A stretch of 64,000 bases of DNA from an uncultured Gammaproteobacteria bacterium (lineage in GTDB: Bacteria; Pseudomonadota; Gammaproteobacteria; GCA-001735895). Shown here in pieces: positions 44,177-53,713 of the stretch (the stretch's first letter is position 1; each line of letters begins with the position of its first letter). The notes beneath the pieces were generated by a model. It had not been told where the DNA came from. It did no database searches and saw nothing but the letters and a program-made list of their open reading frames with translations. Location of the stretch: positions 1 to 64,000 of the forward strand of contig CAJXUC010000015.1 in assembly GCA_913061315.1 (NCBI GenBank). Reading direction: 5' to 3'. Made by a program: the position numbers and the translations under genes.

Positions 44177-44411
44177 ACCGACTATTTCCAATGCTGGTGG
44201 GACTTATTATTTGGTTATTTTACCGGTTATGGACAAAATTCAAAGCACCCATAAACAGATAAGAACAATCATTCGATCTGTTACAAAATGGGAACGTTGT
44301 AACAATCCATTCGACGATTATGACGCCTGATGTGAAATATAAATTTTTTTAGCGTCTTGCTTGGAAGGTAGGCAATCAAATTAAAATCAGTGGGCCTAAC
44401 TCACTAAAAAC

Positions 44412-46112
44412 TTAAGTAAAATACACCAGCGCATAGACCGTTAGAAGCACTACAACCCAAAGTGCCGTTGTACCAATTGCCCAGGTTCTTGAAAATACGC
44501 CAAACGATTCTGGACTATTACTTGAACTCAAATGCCTTTTTGCCAAAGCTGCAAGATTGCCTGCTGTAGCTTGAGCTTTAGTTTCGAGTCGAGACCCCAC
44601 ATATGCAACCGTATTGAAGGTCGTTTCTCCAATTTTTCGAAACATTACTCGCCACAACCAATCCGTATCAAGACTAATGGTTAAAGTCCTTTTCATTAAT
44701 GGCAATAATAAGAAGAAGGCTAATCCAGAAAACAATAGTAACTGAACATAAAACAACACTTTACCCGCCTTATAAGGGACATAATTGTTCTCGTAAGGCA
44801 GCAATTGGTAAAAGGTCTCAGGAAAGATTCCAATGAAAAGGCATAACGCAGAAAATATAATCATAGCTACGGCCATATTCCAAGGCGCATCTTTTGGCCT
44901 TAAGCCTGAGTCTTTTTGGAAAAACACAAACCAAGGGAATTTAATACCTGCATGAAGAAAGACGCCGGCAGAAGCCGCCGCCAACAACAAATAAACCGTA
45001 ATCATACCTTCGTCTGCAACTGCTTGAGAAATCATCGTCTTTGTTGTAAATCCAGACGTTAATGGGAAACCGGAGATAGATAGGGCACCGATGATTCCAC
45101 AGATTGCGGTTAATGGCATTGTTCGGAACAGACCACCTAAATCGGTACATTTACTGAATCCCGTTCTATAAATAACGGCACCGGCACACATGAATAATAA
45201 ACCTTTGTAGATAATATGCGCGAATGCATGCGCAGCCGCCCCGTTTAAAGCCATCTCGGTGCCTATACCCACCGCGCAGACCATAAAGCCAACTTGATTG
45301 ACAACTGAGAAGGCCAAAATTCGACGGATGTCATTTTCAAGCAGAGCGAAGATGATGCCGTATATAATCATAAAAATACCAATCCAAACCAAGATACCCT
45401 CACCTGGAAACAATAAGATCAACGCTAACACTGCGGTTTTAGTTGTAAAAGCAGAAAGGAAAACAGAGCCCGTTGGGCTGGCTTCAGGATAGGCGTCTGA
45501 TAACCAAGCAGAGACGGGTGGAGCAGCAGCATTGATTAATATACCGATCAAAATCATCCACGTATCAAAGCTAGTAGCCAACATCGGCTGAATATCAAAT
45601 GATCCAGTATGGACACCAACACCTTCAATACCGACTTTTAAAATAATGCCACCAAACAAATGCATAATCGCGTATCGCATACCGGCTGCACGGGCAGCTG
45701 CCGTTCCACCACACCAAACTACGACAGTAGAAAACAGAGCCATTAGCTCCCAGAATAAGAAAAGCGTAATGAGATCTCCTGCAAAACAAACCCCGATGGC
45801 GCCTGCTGCATAAGCATAGCCAGCTGCGAGTTCATACCATTTGGCAACACGAAAGGCGTAGAGTCCACCGACAAGGGCCATAACGGCAAATACAGTAGCA
45901 AATAAACGCCTTAAAGCACTGCCCTCAACGGGCTCAATGGTGTAATTGAGGAAAGGCATGGTGGTTACAACACCATCTGGCACTTGCCAAATTGTCCATA
46001 GTGTTAATAGTGGCGCGGCCAATAACACAAGCGTACGAAAATGACCCTTGAAAGGGCCAATCAAGATTGCCGCAGCTATCAGGATTAATGCGGGAGGTAA
46101 CATCTCAGTCAT
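44412..46112 (-). CDS. Mrp antiporter NuoL/MrpD-like subunit (third copy)
   Basis: 566 residues, polytopic antiporter-like subunit of the NuoL/M/N and MrpA/D superfamily. FLFWELMALFSTVVVW carries the conserved membrane Glu, and AWLSDAYPEASPTGSVFLSA with FTTKTAVLAL the conserved Lys region. Start at ATG 46112 overlaps the end of the 89-aa gene, typical of coupled translation; the longer frame from 46145 is less likely. C-terminal residues beyond about 480 form an extension. Last gene of the Mrp operon. Confidence 0.85.
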   Translation of the reverse strand: MTEMLPPALILIAAAILIGPFKGHFRTLVLLAAPLLTLWTIWQVPDGVVTTMPFLNYTIEPVEGSALRRLFATVFAVMALVGGLYAFRVAKWYELAAGYAYAAGAIGVCFAGDLITLFLFWELMALFSTVVVWCGGTAAARAAGMRYAIMHLFGGIILKVGIEGVGVHTGSFDIQPMLATSFDTWMILIGILINAAAPPVSAWLSDAYPEASPTGSVFLSAFTTKTAVLALILLFPGEGILVWIGIFMIIYGIIFALLENDIRRILAFSVVNQVGFMVCAVGIGTEMALNGAAAHAFAHIIYKGLLFMCAGAVIYRTGFSKCTDLGGLFRTMPLTAICGIIGALSISGFPLTSGFTTKTMISQAVADEGMITVYLLLAAASAGVFLHAGIKFPWFVFFQKDSGLRPKDAPWNMAVAMIIFSALCLFIGIFPETFYQLLPYENNYVPYKAGKVLFYVQLLLFSGLAFFLLLPLMKRTLTISLDTDWLWRVMFRKIGETTFNTVAYVGSRLETKAQATAGNLAALAKRHLSSSNSPESFGVFSRTWAIGTTALWVVVLLTVYALVYFT

Positions 46113-46374
46113 CTTTAAGATCCTTGAGATAGTATTCCTGGTCACGCTTGAGGAACATGCCTAATGCCTTTGCGAATAGCACCATCAGCAGACAGGATAT
46201 AAAACCAAATACAGCACCAAAACCAATCCAACTATCAAAGCCAAACGATCCCTTTATCTTGATCACTAATTGGGCCAGAACGGTAAGCGTTAGAATCATC
46301 CAAAAAAAACGCCACAGTATCCTGATAGACGAAGGCCTGACTAGCCAGGCATCTTGTTGTTTTGGGTCCGTCAT
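46105..46374 (-). CDS. Small two-helix membrane protein of the Mrp operon
   Basis: 89 residues with two membrane helices (ILWRFFWMILTLTVLAQLVI and FGAVFGFISCLLMVLFAKAL) and a charged C-terminus (KRDQEYYLKDLKDD). It overlaps both flanking Mrp genes by a few bases, so it is a genuine coupled member of the operon. Similar small proteins occur in proteobacterial Mrp-like operons of this gene order; its role in the complex is not known. Confidence 0.78.
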   Translation of the reverse strand: MTDPKQQDAWLVRPSSIRILWRFFWMILTLTVLAQLVIKIKGSFGFDSWIGFGAVFGFISCLLMVLFAKALGMFLKRDQEYYLKDLKDD

Positions 46375-47840
46375 TTAACTATCCCCACAATTTGAGACTC
46401 CAGTGCAATCAGCGGTGCATTAAATAGGAAGAGTCCAATCGTCAAAGCAGCGGTAATTGAGAGCGCAGTAACCATCGGCCAAGGCGCTTCACCATGGTCA
46501 AGCTTTTGTTCAGGGTCTTCGCGACTAAACCAAACCGCAAAAATAATGGGTAAAAAATAAGCGGCATTTAAAACCGTACTGCCAATAATAGTGGCAATGG
46601 CAACGTAATTATCCGACTCAAAAGCACCCGCAAGAATAAACCATTTAGACACAAATCCGCCGGTGGGTGGCACACCTATCATGCTGAGAGCACCAATCGT
46701 AAAAGCAGCCATAGTCCAAGGCATCCTTCTACCTATGCCTTTGAGCTGCCACACTTCAGTTTTTTTTGCGGCGGTGTAAATTGCACCTGCTGCAAAAAAC
46801 AGCGTTATCTTACCGAAGGCATGGGCAACAATATGCATTGAGGCACCGACCTCTGCCAATGGTTTTAAAATGGCTGCAGCCATTACGACATAAGAGAGTT
46901 GTGCCACCGTTGAATAAGCCAACAAGCGTTTAATATTGGTTTGTTTGAGGGCCACAATACTCGCAACAATAACGGTAAAAGCCGCTGCATAAAGCAACCA
47001 GCCACTACTGGGTTCTGCAAACAGATGTTCAACACCAAAAATATAAACAATCACTTTGATCACGGTAAAGACACCCGCCTTCACCACGGCAACGGCATGC
47101 AACAGGGCGCTCACCGGAGTTGGGGCTACCATTGCTGCCGGTAACCATCGGTGAACAGGCATCACTGCCGCCTTGCCAATACCAAAAACGAATAAACCCA
47201 ATAACAACCCCAGCGCTGGACCTTCTAGGTTACCCTCAAGAATACCGCCCGGCGTAAAATCACCTGTTCCAGCAACAAAGTAAGTCCAAAGTATTGCGGG
47301 TAATAACAGGCCAATCGATGTCGTTAACAAAACGCCTAAATAAATTCTAGCTGAACGAATTGTTTTTGCGTCACCTTTATGTGAAACGAGAGGATAAGTA
47401 CATAGCGTTAACACTTCATAAAATAGAAACAGTGTGAACAGGTTTGCAGAGAACGCTATACCGATAGTAGCCGTAATTGACAGAGCAAAGAAAACGTAAA
47501 ATCGGGTTTGTTTGTTTTCCTTGTTAGCGCGCATGTAGCCAATTGAATAAATTGAATTGACAATCCATAAACCCGATGCCAAAGCCGCAAACAGCATACC
47601 TAATGGCTCTATCTGAAAACCAAAGTCGATCCCAGGTAAAATCTCAAACAGTTGTAATTCAGGCCGACCGCCTGACATCAGTTCGGGTATCAGGCTCCAA
47701 ACATTAATCGCAAGCGCTACTGCAGTTGCCAGTGTGACACCTTCGCGAAGGTTGTCACTGACCCGAGATGCGGCCAGAATTAGCAATGCACCAACTATCG
47801 GGATTAAAAACGATAGCGCTATTGTCATTTCAGAACTCAT
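46371..47840 (-). CDS. Mrp antiporter MrpD/NuoM-like subunit (second copy)
   Basis: 489 residues, about 14 membrane helices. LFTLFLFYEVLTLCTYPLVS has the conserved Glu of transmembrane helix 5, GIGKAAVMPVHRWLPAAMVA the Lys of helix 7, and VSALLHAVAVVKAGVFTVIK the HxxxxxKAG motif. It overlaps the preceding mrpD gene by 4 bp. It likely forms one of three proton/sodium-translocating half-channels in the complex. Confidence 0.88.
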   Translation of the reverse strand: MSSEMTIALSFLIPIVGALLILAASRVSDNLREGVTLATAVALAINVWSLIPELMSGGRPELQLFEILPGIDFGFQIEPLGMLFAALASGLWIVNSIYSIGYMRANKENKQTRFYVFFALSITATIGIAFSANLFTLFLFYEVLTLCTYPLVSHKGDAKTIRSARIYLGVLLTTSIGLLLPAILWTYFVAGTGDFTPGGILEGNLEGPALGLLLGLFVFGIGKAAVMPVHRWLPAAMVAPTPVSALLHAVAVVKAGVFTVIKVIVYIFGVEHLFAEPSSGWLLYAAAFTVIVASIVALKQTNIKRLLAYSTVAQLSYVVMAAAILKPLAEVGASMHIVAHAFGKITLFFAAGAIYTAAKKTEVWQLKGIGRRMPWTMAAFTIGALSMIGVPPTGGFVSKWFILAGAFESDNYVAIATIIGSTVLNAAYFLPIIFAVWFSREDPEQKLDHGEAPWPMVTALSITAALTIGLFLFNAPLIALESQIVGIVK

Positions 47841-49327
47841 GGAGTTTGGCCATGTAGAAGTTCCGCTGCGCCAGTCGCTAATTCAATTGGAACACCTGGT
47901 GCAAAGCCAAAATAAACATTCATTAACACCACAACCCACGTCATTAATAATAAAGGTATAGGGGCTTCTGTAATAACCAAGTCCTCCTCTGGCTGACGAA
48001 AATAAGCCGACTCAACTATACGCCAAATGTAAACAACGGCCATTAACGAACTGATCAGAATGATAACAACCAGAGCAATGCCCATTGCCCCTGATTCAAA
48101 ACTTGCCGTAATCAGATACCACTTACTGATAAAGCCAGCGGTTCCAGGTACGCCGATTAAACTCAATCCGGCTAATACAAAGGCGGCCATCGTCCAAGGC
48201 ATTTTTTGAGCTATACCCGCAATATTGTCGATACGCAGCTGAGCAATTCGCATACCAAGACAAGCCATCACAAGGAACAACGCACCTTTAGCTAACGAGT
48301 GATTAAAAATATGTAAAACACTTGCTGTCGTTCCCGACACGCTCAATAGGCTTGCACCCAAAGTGATGTAACCAATTTGTGCGACAGACGACCAAGCCAT
48401 TAATCGTTTTAACTTCGGTTCAAAAATAGCAACACTGGATCCAACCAGAATGGCTAAGAGCGATAACGGTAAGAGGAAAAAAGTAAATTGAAAGTCATGT
48501 CCAACCAGGTTGGGTTGAAAAACAAAAAAGTCAAAACGAAGAAGAACATAAATCGCTACTTTAGTAGCACAAGCGGCAAGAAATACAGTGACCATATTTG
48601 GCGCGTAGGTATAGGCATTGGGCAGCCAAATATGAAGTGGAAAAATGGCCGCTTTAAGCGCAAGTCCGATCGTAATAAAACCAGCCGCTAGTAGTATTGG
48701 GGTCTGGTCAGCAACATCCTCAATCCTGAATGCCATATCAGCCAGATTAAGCGTTCCCGTCATCATATAGATAAGGCCGACACCAATCAGATAGAAAGTA
48801 GCGCCAATGGTGCCCATGACTAGATATTTAAAAACTGCCGGTAATGCCCGTTTATCAGGACCACCAGAAATTAATACGTAGCTGGCTAGTGAGGATATTT
48901 CCATAAAAACGAATATATTAAACGCATCCGCCGTTACCAAAATGCCAGCCAAACCTGATAGTGCGAGTAACCAAGCCGCATAAAAAAGGGGTTGCCGATG
49001 ATGCTCGATGTCTTTATCAAGACTCTGAGCACCGGCTAATAAAGCAACGCTTGAGGCACCCGTAACAACCAGTAACATGAGGGCACTGAAAGCATCGACT
49101 GCCAGCTCAATACCCCAAGGCGCAGGCCATGCACCGAGGGAATATTGAATTGTCTGTCCCGCCATGACGCTCATGGCCAAAGTCACGGCAATCGCAAATG
49201 CACACAGACTAGCCGCAGTTGCAACAATCCAAGGCAAACGTTTTTGGTTCAGCAGGATAACCAAAGGTGCAGTTAACATTGGCACAATGACCTGCAGCAC
49301 TGGAAGGTGAGAATGAAACGCAGTCAC
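47837..49327 (-). CDS. mrpD: Mrp antiporter subunit D
   Basis: 496 residues. NIFVFMEISSLASYVLIS carries the essential helix-5 Glu and LALKAAIFPLHIWLPNAYTY the helix-7 Lys typical of MrpD. GVPGTAGFISKWYL matches the C-terminal antiporter motif. Order right after mrpC is the standard Mrp arrangement. Expected role: Na+/H+ exchange as part of the large Mrp membrane complex. Confidence 0.92.
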   Translation of the reverse strand: MTAFHSHLPVLQVIVPMLTAPLVILLNQKRLPWIVATAASLCAFAIAVTLAMSVMAGQTIQYSLGAWPAPWGIELAVDAFSALMLLVVTGASSVALLAGAQSLDKDIEHHRQPLFYAAWLLALSGLAGILVTADAFNIFVFMEISSLASYVLISGGPDKRALPAVFKYLVMGTIGATFYLIGVGLIYMMTGTLNLADMAFRIEDVADQTPILLAAGFITIGLALKAAIFPLHIWLPNAYTYAPNMVTVFLAACATKVAIYVLLRFDFFVFQPNLVGHDFQFTFFLLPLSLLAILVGSSVAIFEPKLKRLMAWSSVAQIGYITLGASLLSVSGTTASVLHIFNHSLAKGALFLVMACLGMRIAQLRIDNIAGIAQKMPWTMAAFVLAGLSLIGVPGTAGFISKWYLITASFESGAMGIALVVIILISSLMAVVYIWRIVESAYFRQPEEDLVITEAPIPLLLMTWVVVLMNVYFGFAPGVPIELATGAAELLHGQTP

Positions 49328-49680
49328 TACTTATCTATCTCCTGAATTTCATCTTCTTCAATGGTTCCGTATTCTTCCTTGATTCTGATGACAATACCTA
49401 ATCCTAGCGCCATGGTAGAAATACCAACGACGATGGCTGTCAGAATTAATACCTGAGGCAAAGGGTTTGAAAACAAACCATTGGCATTAGCATCTGTAAC
49501 AATCGGTGCTGTACCGCCTTCTAACTTGCCCATAGTGATATAAAGCAGAAAAACAGCAGCTTGAAAAAGAGAAAGCCCAATCAGTTTTTTAATTAAATTC
49601 AACTTTACAATGACCGCATACAATCCGATCATAAGTAAAATCGCAAAAACCCAGTAATAGTAGAGTCCCAGTAATTCCAT
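49327..49680 (-). CDS. mrpC: Mrp antiporter subunit C (NuoK-like)
   Basis: 117 residues with three membrane helices and the NuoK-like core LIKKLIGLSLFQAAVFLLYI; ANGLFSNPLPQVLILTAIVV is the MrpC-specific LPQALVLTAIVI motif. Overlaps mrpD and the upstream gene by one base each, consistent with stoichiometric translation. Confidence 0.93.
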   Translation of the reverse strand: MELLGLYYYWVFAILLMIGLYAVIVKLNLIKKLIGLSLFQAAVFLLYITMGKLEGGTAPIVTDANANGLFSNPLPQVLILTAIVVGISTMALGLGIVIRIKEEYGTIEEDEIQEIDK

Positions 49681-50666
49681 TAAAACTTACCTCTCGCCGC
49701 AAACGCGTGGAAAATACTCAATAAAACGCCTGTCACCGTGATACCAACGCCCGCTTCTATGATTAGAAGACCCATTTGCTGACCTTTCACTGGGTTTGAT
49801 GAGAGCACTGAGTAATCAAGAAAGTTACTACCCAGAAAAATACCAAAAAGACCAACCACACCGTATAACAATGCGCCTCCTGCAATAAGCCCAATAAGGA
49901 CACTTCGCGGAATAACTTTTAAAGCACTATTTTCGCCTTCTAGCAAAGCGAAGAGAATAATTGCTGCCGCAATAAGTGCACCCGCTTGGAAGCCACCACC
50001 CGGACCGTATTCACCGTGAAATTGGACATACAGTCCAAATAACAAAATAAAGGGAATTAGCATCCTGCCAACAACTCGAGGAATGAGGTAATGTCGAAGC
50101 CCTTTTGGATCAGTAAGTTTGAAGGGGTTACTTTGCGCGAACGGTCCGGGTTGTGTTCCCAGTAGAAATAAAACACCAATTCCTGCAGTAAAAACAACAA
50201 AAACCTCACCTAAAGTATCGTAGCCTCTAAAACTACCCAATACGGCGGTAACGACATTTGGAATATCGATTGCTTCGGCAGTTTTATCTAAATACCAGGG
50301 AGCAACATGCTGATGAACTGGCGCATTGGGATCGGCAAACTGCGGGTTACCTAATGTTGCATAAATCAGTACTAGAGTCGCTATTATAACAATGATCAAT
50401 GCCCCTACTCGACTAGAAGATGGGGCTTTTTCGTGTTTAGCTGTAATCGCTAACGCACTTAAAAGCAACACAGTCGATATGCCTGCACCAACAGCTGCCT
50501 CAGTTAGCGCAACGTCAGCGGCATCAAGTAGAAAGAAATTGACCGCCAGTAATAAACTAAACATACCGCTTAACATGACAGAAACAAACAAATTTTGTGA
50601 CTGTACTATTGCGACCGCTGTAATGAGCAACAAGGTCAGTAGGAAAAATCCAAATATAACGGTCAT
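49680..50666 (-). CDS. Fused MrpA C-terminal (MbhD/E) and MrpB subunit
   Basis: 328 residues. N-terminal part is a DUF4040/MbhD-like unit (LTEAAVGAGISTVLLLSALA), then an MbhE-like piece (FRGYDTLGEVFVVFTAGIGV), then an MnhB/MrpB domain (HGEYGPGGGFQAGALIAAAI). In Bacillus-type Mrp these sequences belong to the end of MrpA and to MrpB; here they form one protein and the NuoL-like body of MrpA is separate. Confidence 0.88.
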   Translation of the reverse strand: MTVIFGFFLLTLLLITAVAIVQSQNLFVSVMLSGMFSLLLAVNFFLLDAADVALTEAAVGAGISTVLLLSALAITAKHEKAPSSSRVGALIIVIIATLVLIYATLGNPQFADPNAPVHQHVAPWYLDKTAEAIDIPNVVTAVLGSFRGYDTLGEVFVVFTAGIGVLFLLGTQPGPFAQSNPFKLTDPKGLRHYLIPRVVGRMLIPFILLFGLYVQFHGEYGPGGGFQAGALIAAAIILFALLEGENSALKVIPRSVLIGLIAGGALLYGVVGLFGIFLGSNFLDYSVLSSNPVKGQQMGLLIIEAGVGITVTGVLLSIFHAFAARGKF

Positions 50667-50995
50667 TCTTCACTCTCAGGCACTGCAGTGGATTTGACTT
50701 GCTCAGAACGATTACCCGCTAATAATGCGGCACTTGCTAAGGCATTTGATGCGGTAGGACCCGTTAGCAAAAGAAAAACAAGAATGGCAAGCAATTTAAC
50801 GCTGGCCAGTGTTAAACCTGCCTGCAACATGAGACCTGGGATGATTAAGATTGGTGCAATGCTATCGGTAATGCCCGCAGCGTGCATACGGGTGTACAAA
50901 TCAGGCATTCGTAAAGCGCCAAGCCCACCAATAAAAACAAACACACCACCCAAAGACATTAATATCCAACTGGCTATGTCGAGAAACAATTCCAT
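50663..50995 (-). CDS. mrpG: Mrp antiporter subunit G
   Basis: 110 residues. SLGGVFVFIGGLGALRMPDL then YTRMHAAGITDS is the defining MrpG/MnhG motif, followed by two more helices. The end overlaps the next gene by 4 bp. Non-channel subunit required for complex assembly. Confidence 0.93.
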   Translation of the reverse strand: MELFLDIASWILMSLGGVFVFIGGLGALRMPDLYTRMHAAGITDSIAPILIIPGLMLQAGLTLASVKLLAILVFLLLTGPTASNALASAALLAGNRSEQVKSTAVPESEE

Positions 50996-50997
50996 TG

Positions 50998-51270
50998 TTA
51001 GGGCTTTTCCTCAGGTTGCTTTGCCGCCCTATTGCGAAAAAATTCCAGTACAGCGAACACGCCGATGAAGTTAATCAATGCATAGGCTAGAGCAAGGTCA
51101 AGAAAATCAGGCCGACCCATCAGAAAAGCGATTACGGACAGAAGTAAAACTGTTTTGGTTCCTAACATGTTTACTGCTAAAACTCGGTCATAAACGCTGG
51201 GACCTAGGATCGCGCGCGTTAGGGCTAAAGCCATTGTTATAATCAATGCGAATGTGACGACATAATACAT
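50998..51270 (-). CDS. mrpF: Mrp antiporter subunit F
   Basis: 90 residues, three helices. RAILGPSVYDRVLAVNMLGT matches the MrpF RxxxGPsxxDRvxAld motif and DLALAYALINFIGVFAVLEF its third helix. It starts 2 bp before mrpG in the operon. Confidence 0.93.
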   Translation of the reverse strand: MYYVVTFALIITMALALTRAILGPSVYDRVLAVNMLGTKTVLLLSVIAFLMGRPDFLDLALAYALINFIGVFAVLEFFRNRAAKQPEEKP

Positions 51271-51321
51271 TTTCTAATTTCTATCCAACTCTATTCAGAC
51301 CGTTTAAAAGCTAAAAACAAG

Positions 51322-51822
51322 TTAATTCTTACTCAACTGGGCAACCCGTTTATCCATTTCACCCGACAGCAGGTCAGTTGCTCCAGCTTCGGTTAATGCG
51401 TGTACCTTAATGACTCCATTGTGAAGATCTAAAGCCAATGTTCCAGGAGTCAAAGTAATGGAGTTAGCCAGTATCACTTGATCAACAGGGTGCTGTGCCG
51501 TTACTTTTATCTCAATAACACGTGGGCTGATTGGCAGACTCGGGCTGAGTACAATGCGAGCAACATCAATGCTAGAACGAATGACCTCGCGTCCTAACCA
51601 TAGCCAAAAGCCAATCAAACGAAAACTGAAGTGCAGCGCAAAGAATTGATCATTGAAATATCCCATGCGTTTCACAACTACATAGGTCAAAAAGCAGGAA
51701 AAAATACCGAGACCCAGCAATAGCGGTTTAAAAAATCCAGACCACAGTATCCAAGCAGCAGCCAAGGTAACGAGCAACACGAGCTTCCTGCGAAGGGTAT
51801 ATTTAGAATGAACTTCAATCAT
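51322..51822 (-). CDS. mrpE: Mrp antiporter subunit E
   Basis: 166 residues, first gene of the operon. Two N-terminal helices and an IASSIDVARIVLSP-like segment (VIRSSIDVARIVLSPSLPIS) with VDQVILANSITLTPGTLALD are standard MrpE features. A gap of 51 bp separates it from mrpF, the largest inside the operon. The promoter should lie in the long region upstream (51823-52758). Confidence 0.92.
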   Translation of the reverse strand: MIEVHSKYTLRRKLVLLVTLAAAWILWSGFFKPLLLGLGIFSCFLTYVVVKRMGYFNDQFFALHFSFRLIGFWLWLGREVIRSSIDVARIVLSPSLPISPRVIEIKVTAQHPVDQVILANSITLTPGTLALDLHNGVIKVHALTEAGATDLLSGEMDKRVAQLSKN

Positions 51823-52758
51823 TTTGGGGATTTAATAAAAACCTGTGGTTGATGTTTAATTCGTTTTAATCTCAATTTATTTCTGACAATTCTGATCACA
51901 GAGAAAGCTTTTCTTTTGAATACTAAATCCTTTCTCAGCCTTCGTATTGTTTGCTTTGATCTTTATTGTTGATAATAAAGTCTATCTAATTATTTACGCG
52001 AATAATTTCAATTTTGCGATCAAAAAAAAAGGAAATCTAAAAGACTTCTCTCAAATATAATTAGTCATCGTTGCTTGGTCAGCACGTATCATCTTAAACG
52101 TGATCCTCATTGCTAAGCTTCATAATTTGATAATCCACAGCAATCAAACAAAGCTTTTTATAATCTGTAGAACAATTAAAATAGTATCAAATTTTTTAGA
52201 TTTATTACCACAATTTTATCTTTTTATTCGAGTAGGATGCATACCCGTCTGTTTTTTTCAACCAATGCTTTAGGTCAAAAATTTAAATTGAGACTCAACA
52301 TTCTGGCTAAATTTATTGATTAAGCCTCTACGCTTATTATTATTTAGAGGCCTAAATACATCTTGGTATACAATATACCAAGAAATCTTAACGCTACTCA
52401 AAATAAATGTAAAGCTTTAATCTCCGATCATTCATTCACACTGATAATCGAAGTACTCCTAATATAGACAATCACCAGCAGTTTGTTGTTGATCATAAAA
52501 AATTAGGTTTAAAAAAAGAAAAAACTACCGTGAAAACATACACTGGGAACACTGCTTCAGCAATGCTAATTCGAACGTTCTTGGCAATTGGTAATAATTT
52601 TTATCAGATAACACTACAACGAATACCGTAGAGTCTATTGTTTTGCCAGATCATCCAGTCAATGATATCAAACTGGCGCGATTTTTAATTCTTAGCCGGT
52701 TCTCCAAACGATGTTTATGAATCAAAGAACATTGATAGGTCTTCTGATAAAATATAAA
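51823..52758. other. Long AT-rich intergenic region with hairpins
   Basis: 936 bp with no intact gene, the longest gap in the window, between cbiB and mrpE. It has two inverted repeats (GCCTCTA/TAGAGGC at 52324-52351 and a 10-bp hairpin at 52361-52383). The plus strand around 52525-52720 has stop-interrupted protein-like stretches (NTASAMLIRTFLAIGNNFYQ; ESIVLPDHPVNDIKLARFLI) that may be a decayed gene. Confidence 0.45.
52361..52383. repeat. Perfect 10-bp inverted repeat
   Basis: TCTTGGTATA-CAA-TATACCAAGA. A symmetric site of this kind could be an operator or a hairpin; no T-run follows on either strand. Confidence 0.6.
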
Positions 52759-53688
52759 TCATAATGTTGCCAAGTAAACAATAACGATTGAACCAATTAG
52801 CAACCAACCTAATAAGCTTTTTTCAACCAAACCTATTGATCGTTTAATATCAACTGTAATCGCTGCTTTACCGACACCCAAATAAACTTTATCGACAAAC
52901 ACACCCTCATAATGGGTTGGTCCACCAACGATAACGCCTAAAGCGCCTGCACCACTGGCCATCACAAGCCCCGCATTTGGGCTTTTATGCTGCCCCATTT
53001 GATTACGCCAAGAAAGTAAAGCCCCTTTAGAATTTTCGCCACAAAGCGCATAACTCAATCCTGTCAATCTGGCCGGTAAATAACCAAGCCAGTCATCTAA
53101 CTTTGCGGAAAACCAGCCAAACTGACAGTATTGTTCATTTTTATAACCCCACATGGCATCAAGCGTATTGGTCAAGCGGTGTATTAAGGCCCCTGCAGGC
53201 CCCAATACTATGAACCAAAAAATTGAAGCAAAGACGCAGTCATGGCCATTTTCAAGAATAGACTCGATGGTTGATCCCACAATTTGTGATTCATTCATTT
53301 GACTGGTGTCACGACTGACGATCATTGATAAATGATAACGTGCTTCATTCAGGTCGCTATTGAGCAATGGGTTAGAGATAGCAAGCGTATGCTGCTTCAT
53401 GCTTTGCCAACCGATAACAAAATACAATACCGCTATATTTAACATTGACTGCAACCAAATATTCGACAGAAGCAACTGAAGATAAACCACCCCTGAAACA
53501 GGTAAAGCCATCACTAAAATAGCAGCAATTAAACCATTAATACGAGATTGACGATTATTCAGCCTCCGTTCCAGTGAACTGGCTATATTGCCAAAAAGCA
53601 CTAACGGGTGATATTTTGGCTCTCCAAATAACCGATCTAATAGCAGTGCGATAACGCAACAGCCTATCGGTAACAAAGCAATAAGCAT
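52759..53688 (-). CDS. cbiB: CbiB/CobD adenosylcobinamide-phosphate synthase
   Basis: 309 residues, membrane enzyme that attaches the aminopropanol arm to adenosylcobyric acid. Motifs: LLLDRLFGEPKYHPLVLFGN, YHLSMIVSRDTSQMNESQIV and ENGHDCVFASIFWFIVLGPA, ending in KYLGVG-like VYLGVGKAAITVDI. It follows cobQ by 25 bp on the same strand, so both belong to one operon behind the cobalamin riboswitch. Confidence 0.94.
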   Translation of the reverse strand: MLIALLPIGCCVIALLLDRLFGEPKYHPLVLFGNIASSLERRLNNRQSRINGLIAAILVMALPVSGVVYLQLLLSNIWLQSMLNIAVLYFVIGWQSMKQHTLAISNPLLNSDLNEARYHLSMIVSRDTSQMNESQIVGSTIESILENGHDCVFASIFWFIVLGPAGALIHRLTNTLDAMWGYKNEQYCQFGWFSAKLDDWLGYLPARLTGLSYALCGENSKGALLSWRNQMGQHKSPNAGLVMASGAGALGVIVGGPTHYEGVFVDKVYLGVGKAAITVDIKRSIGLVEKSLLGWLLIGSIVIVYLATL

Positions 53689-53713
53689 TAAATAGAAACT
53701 GCTTTATTCAAAA

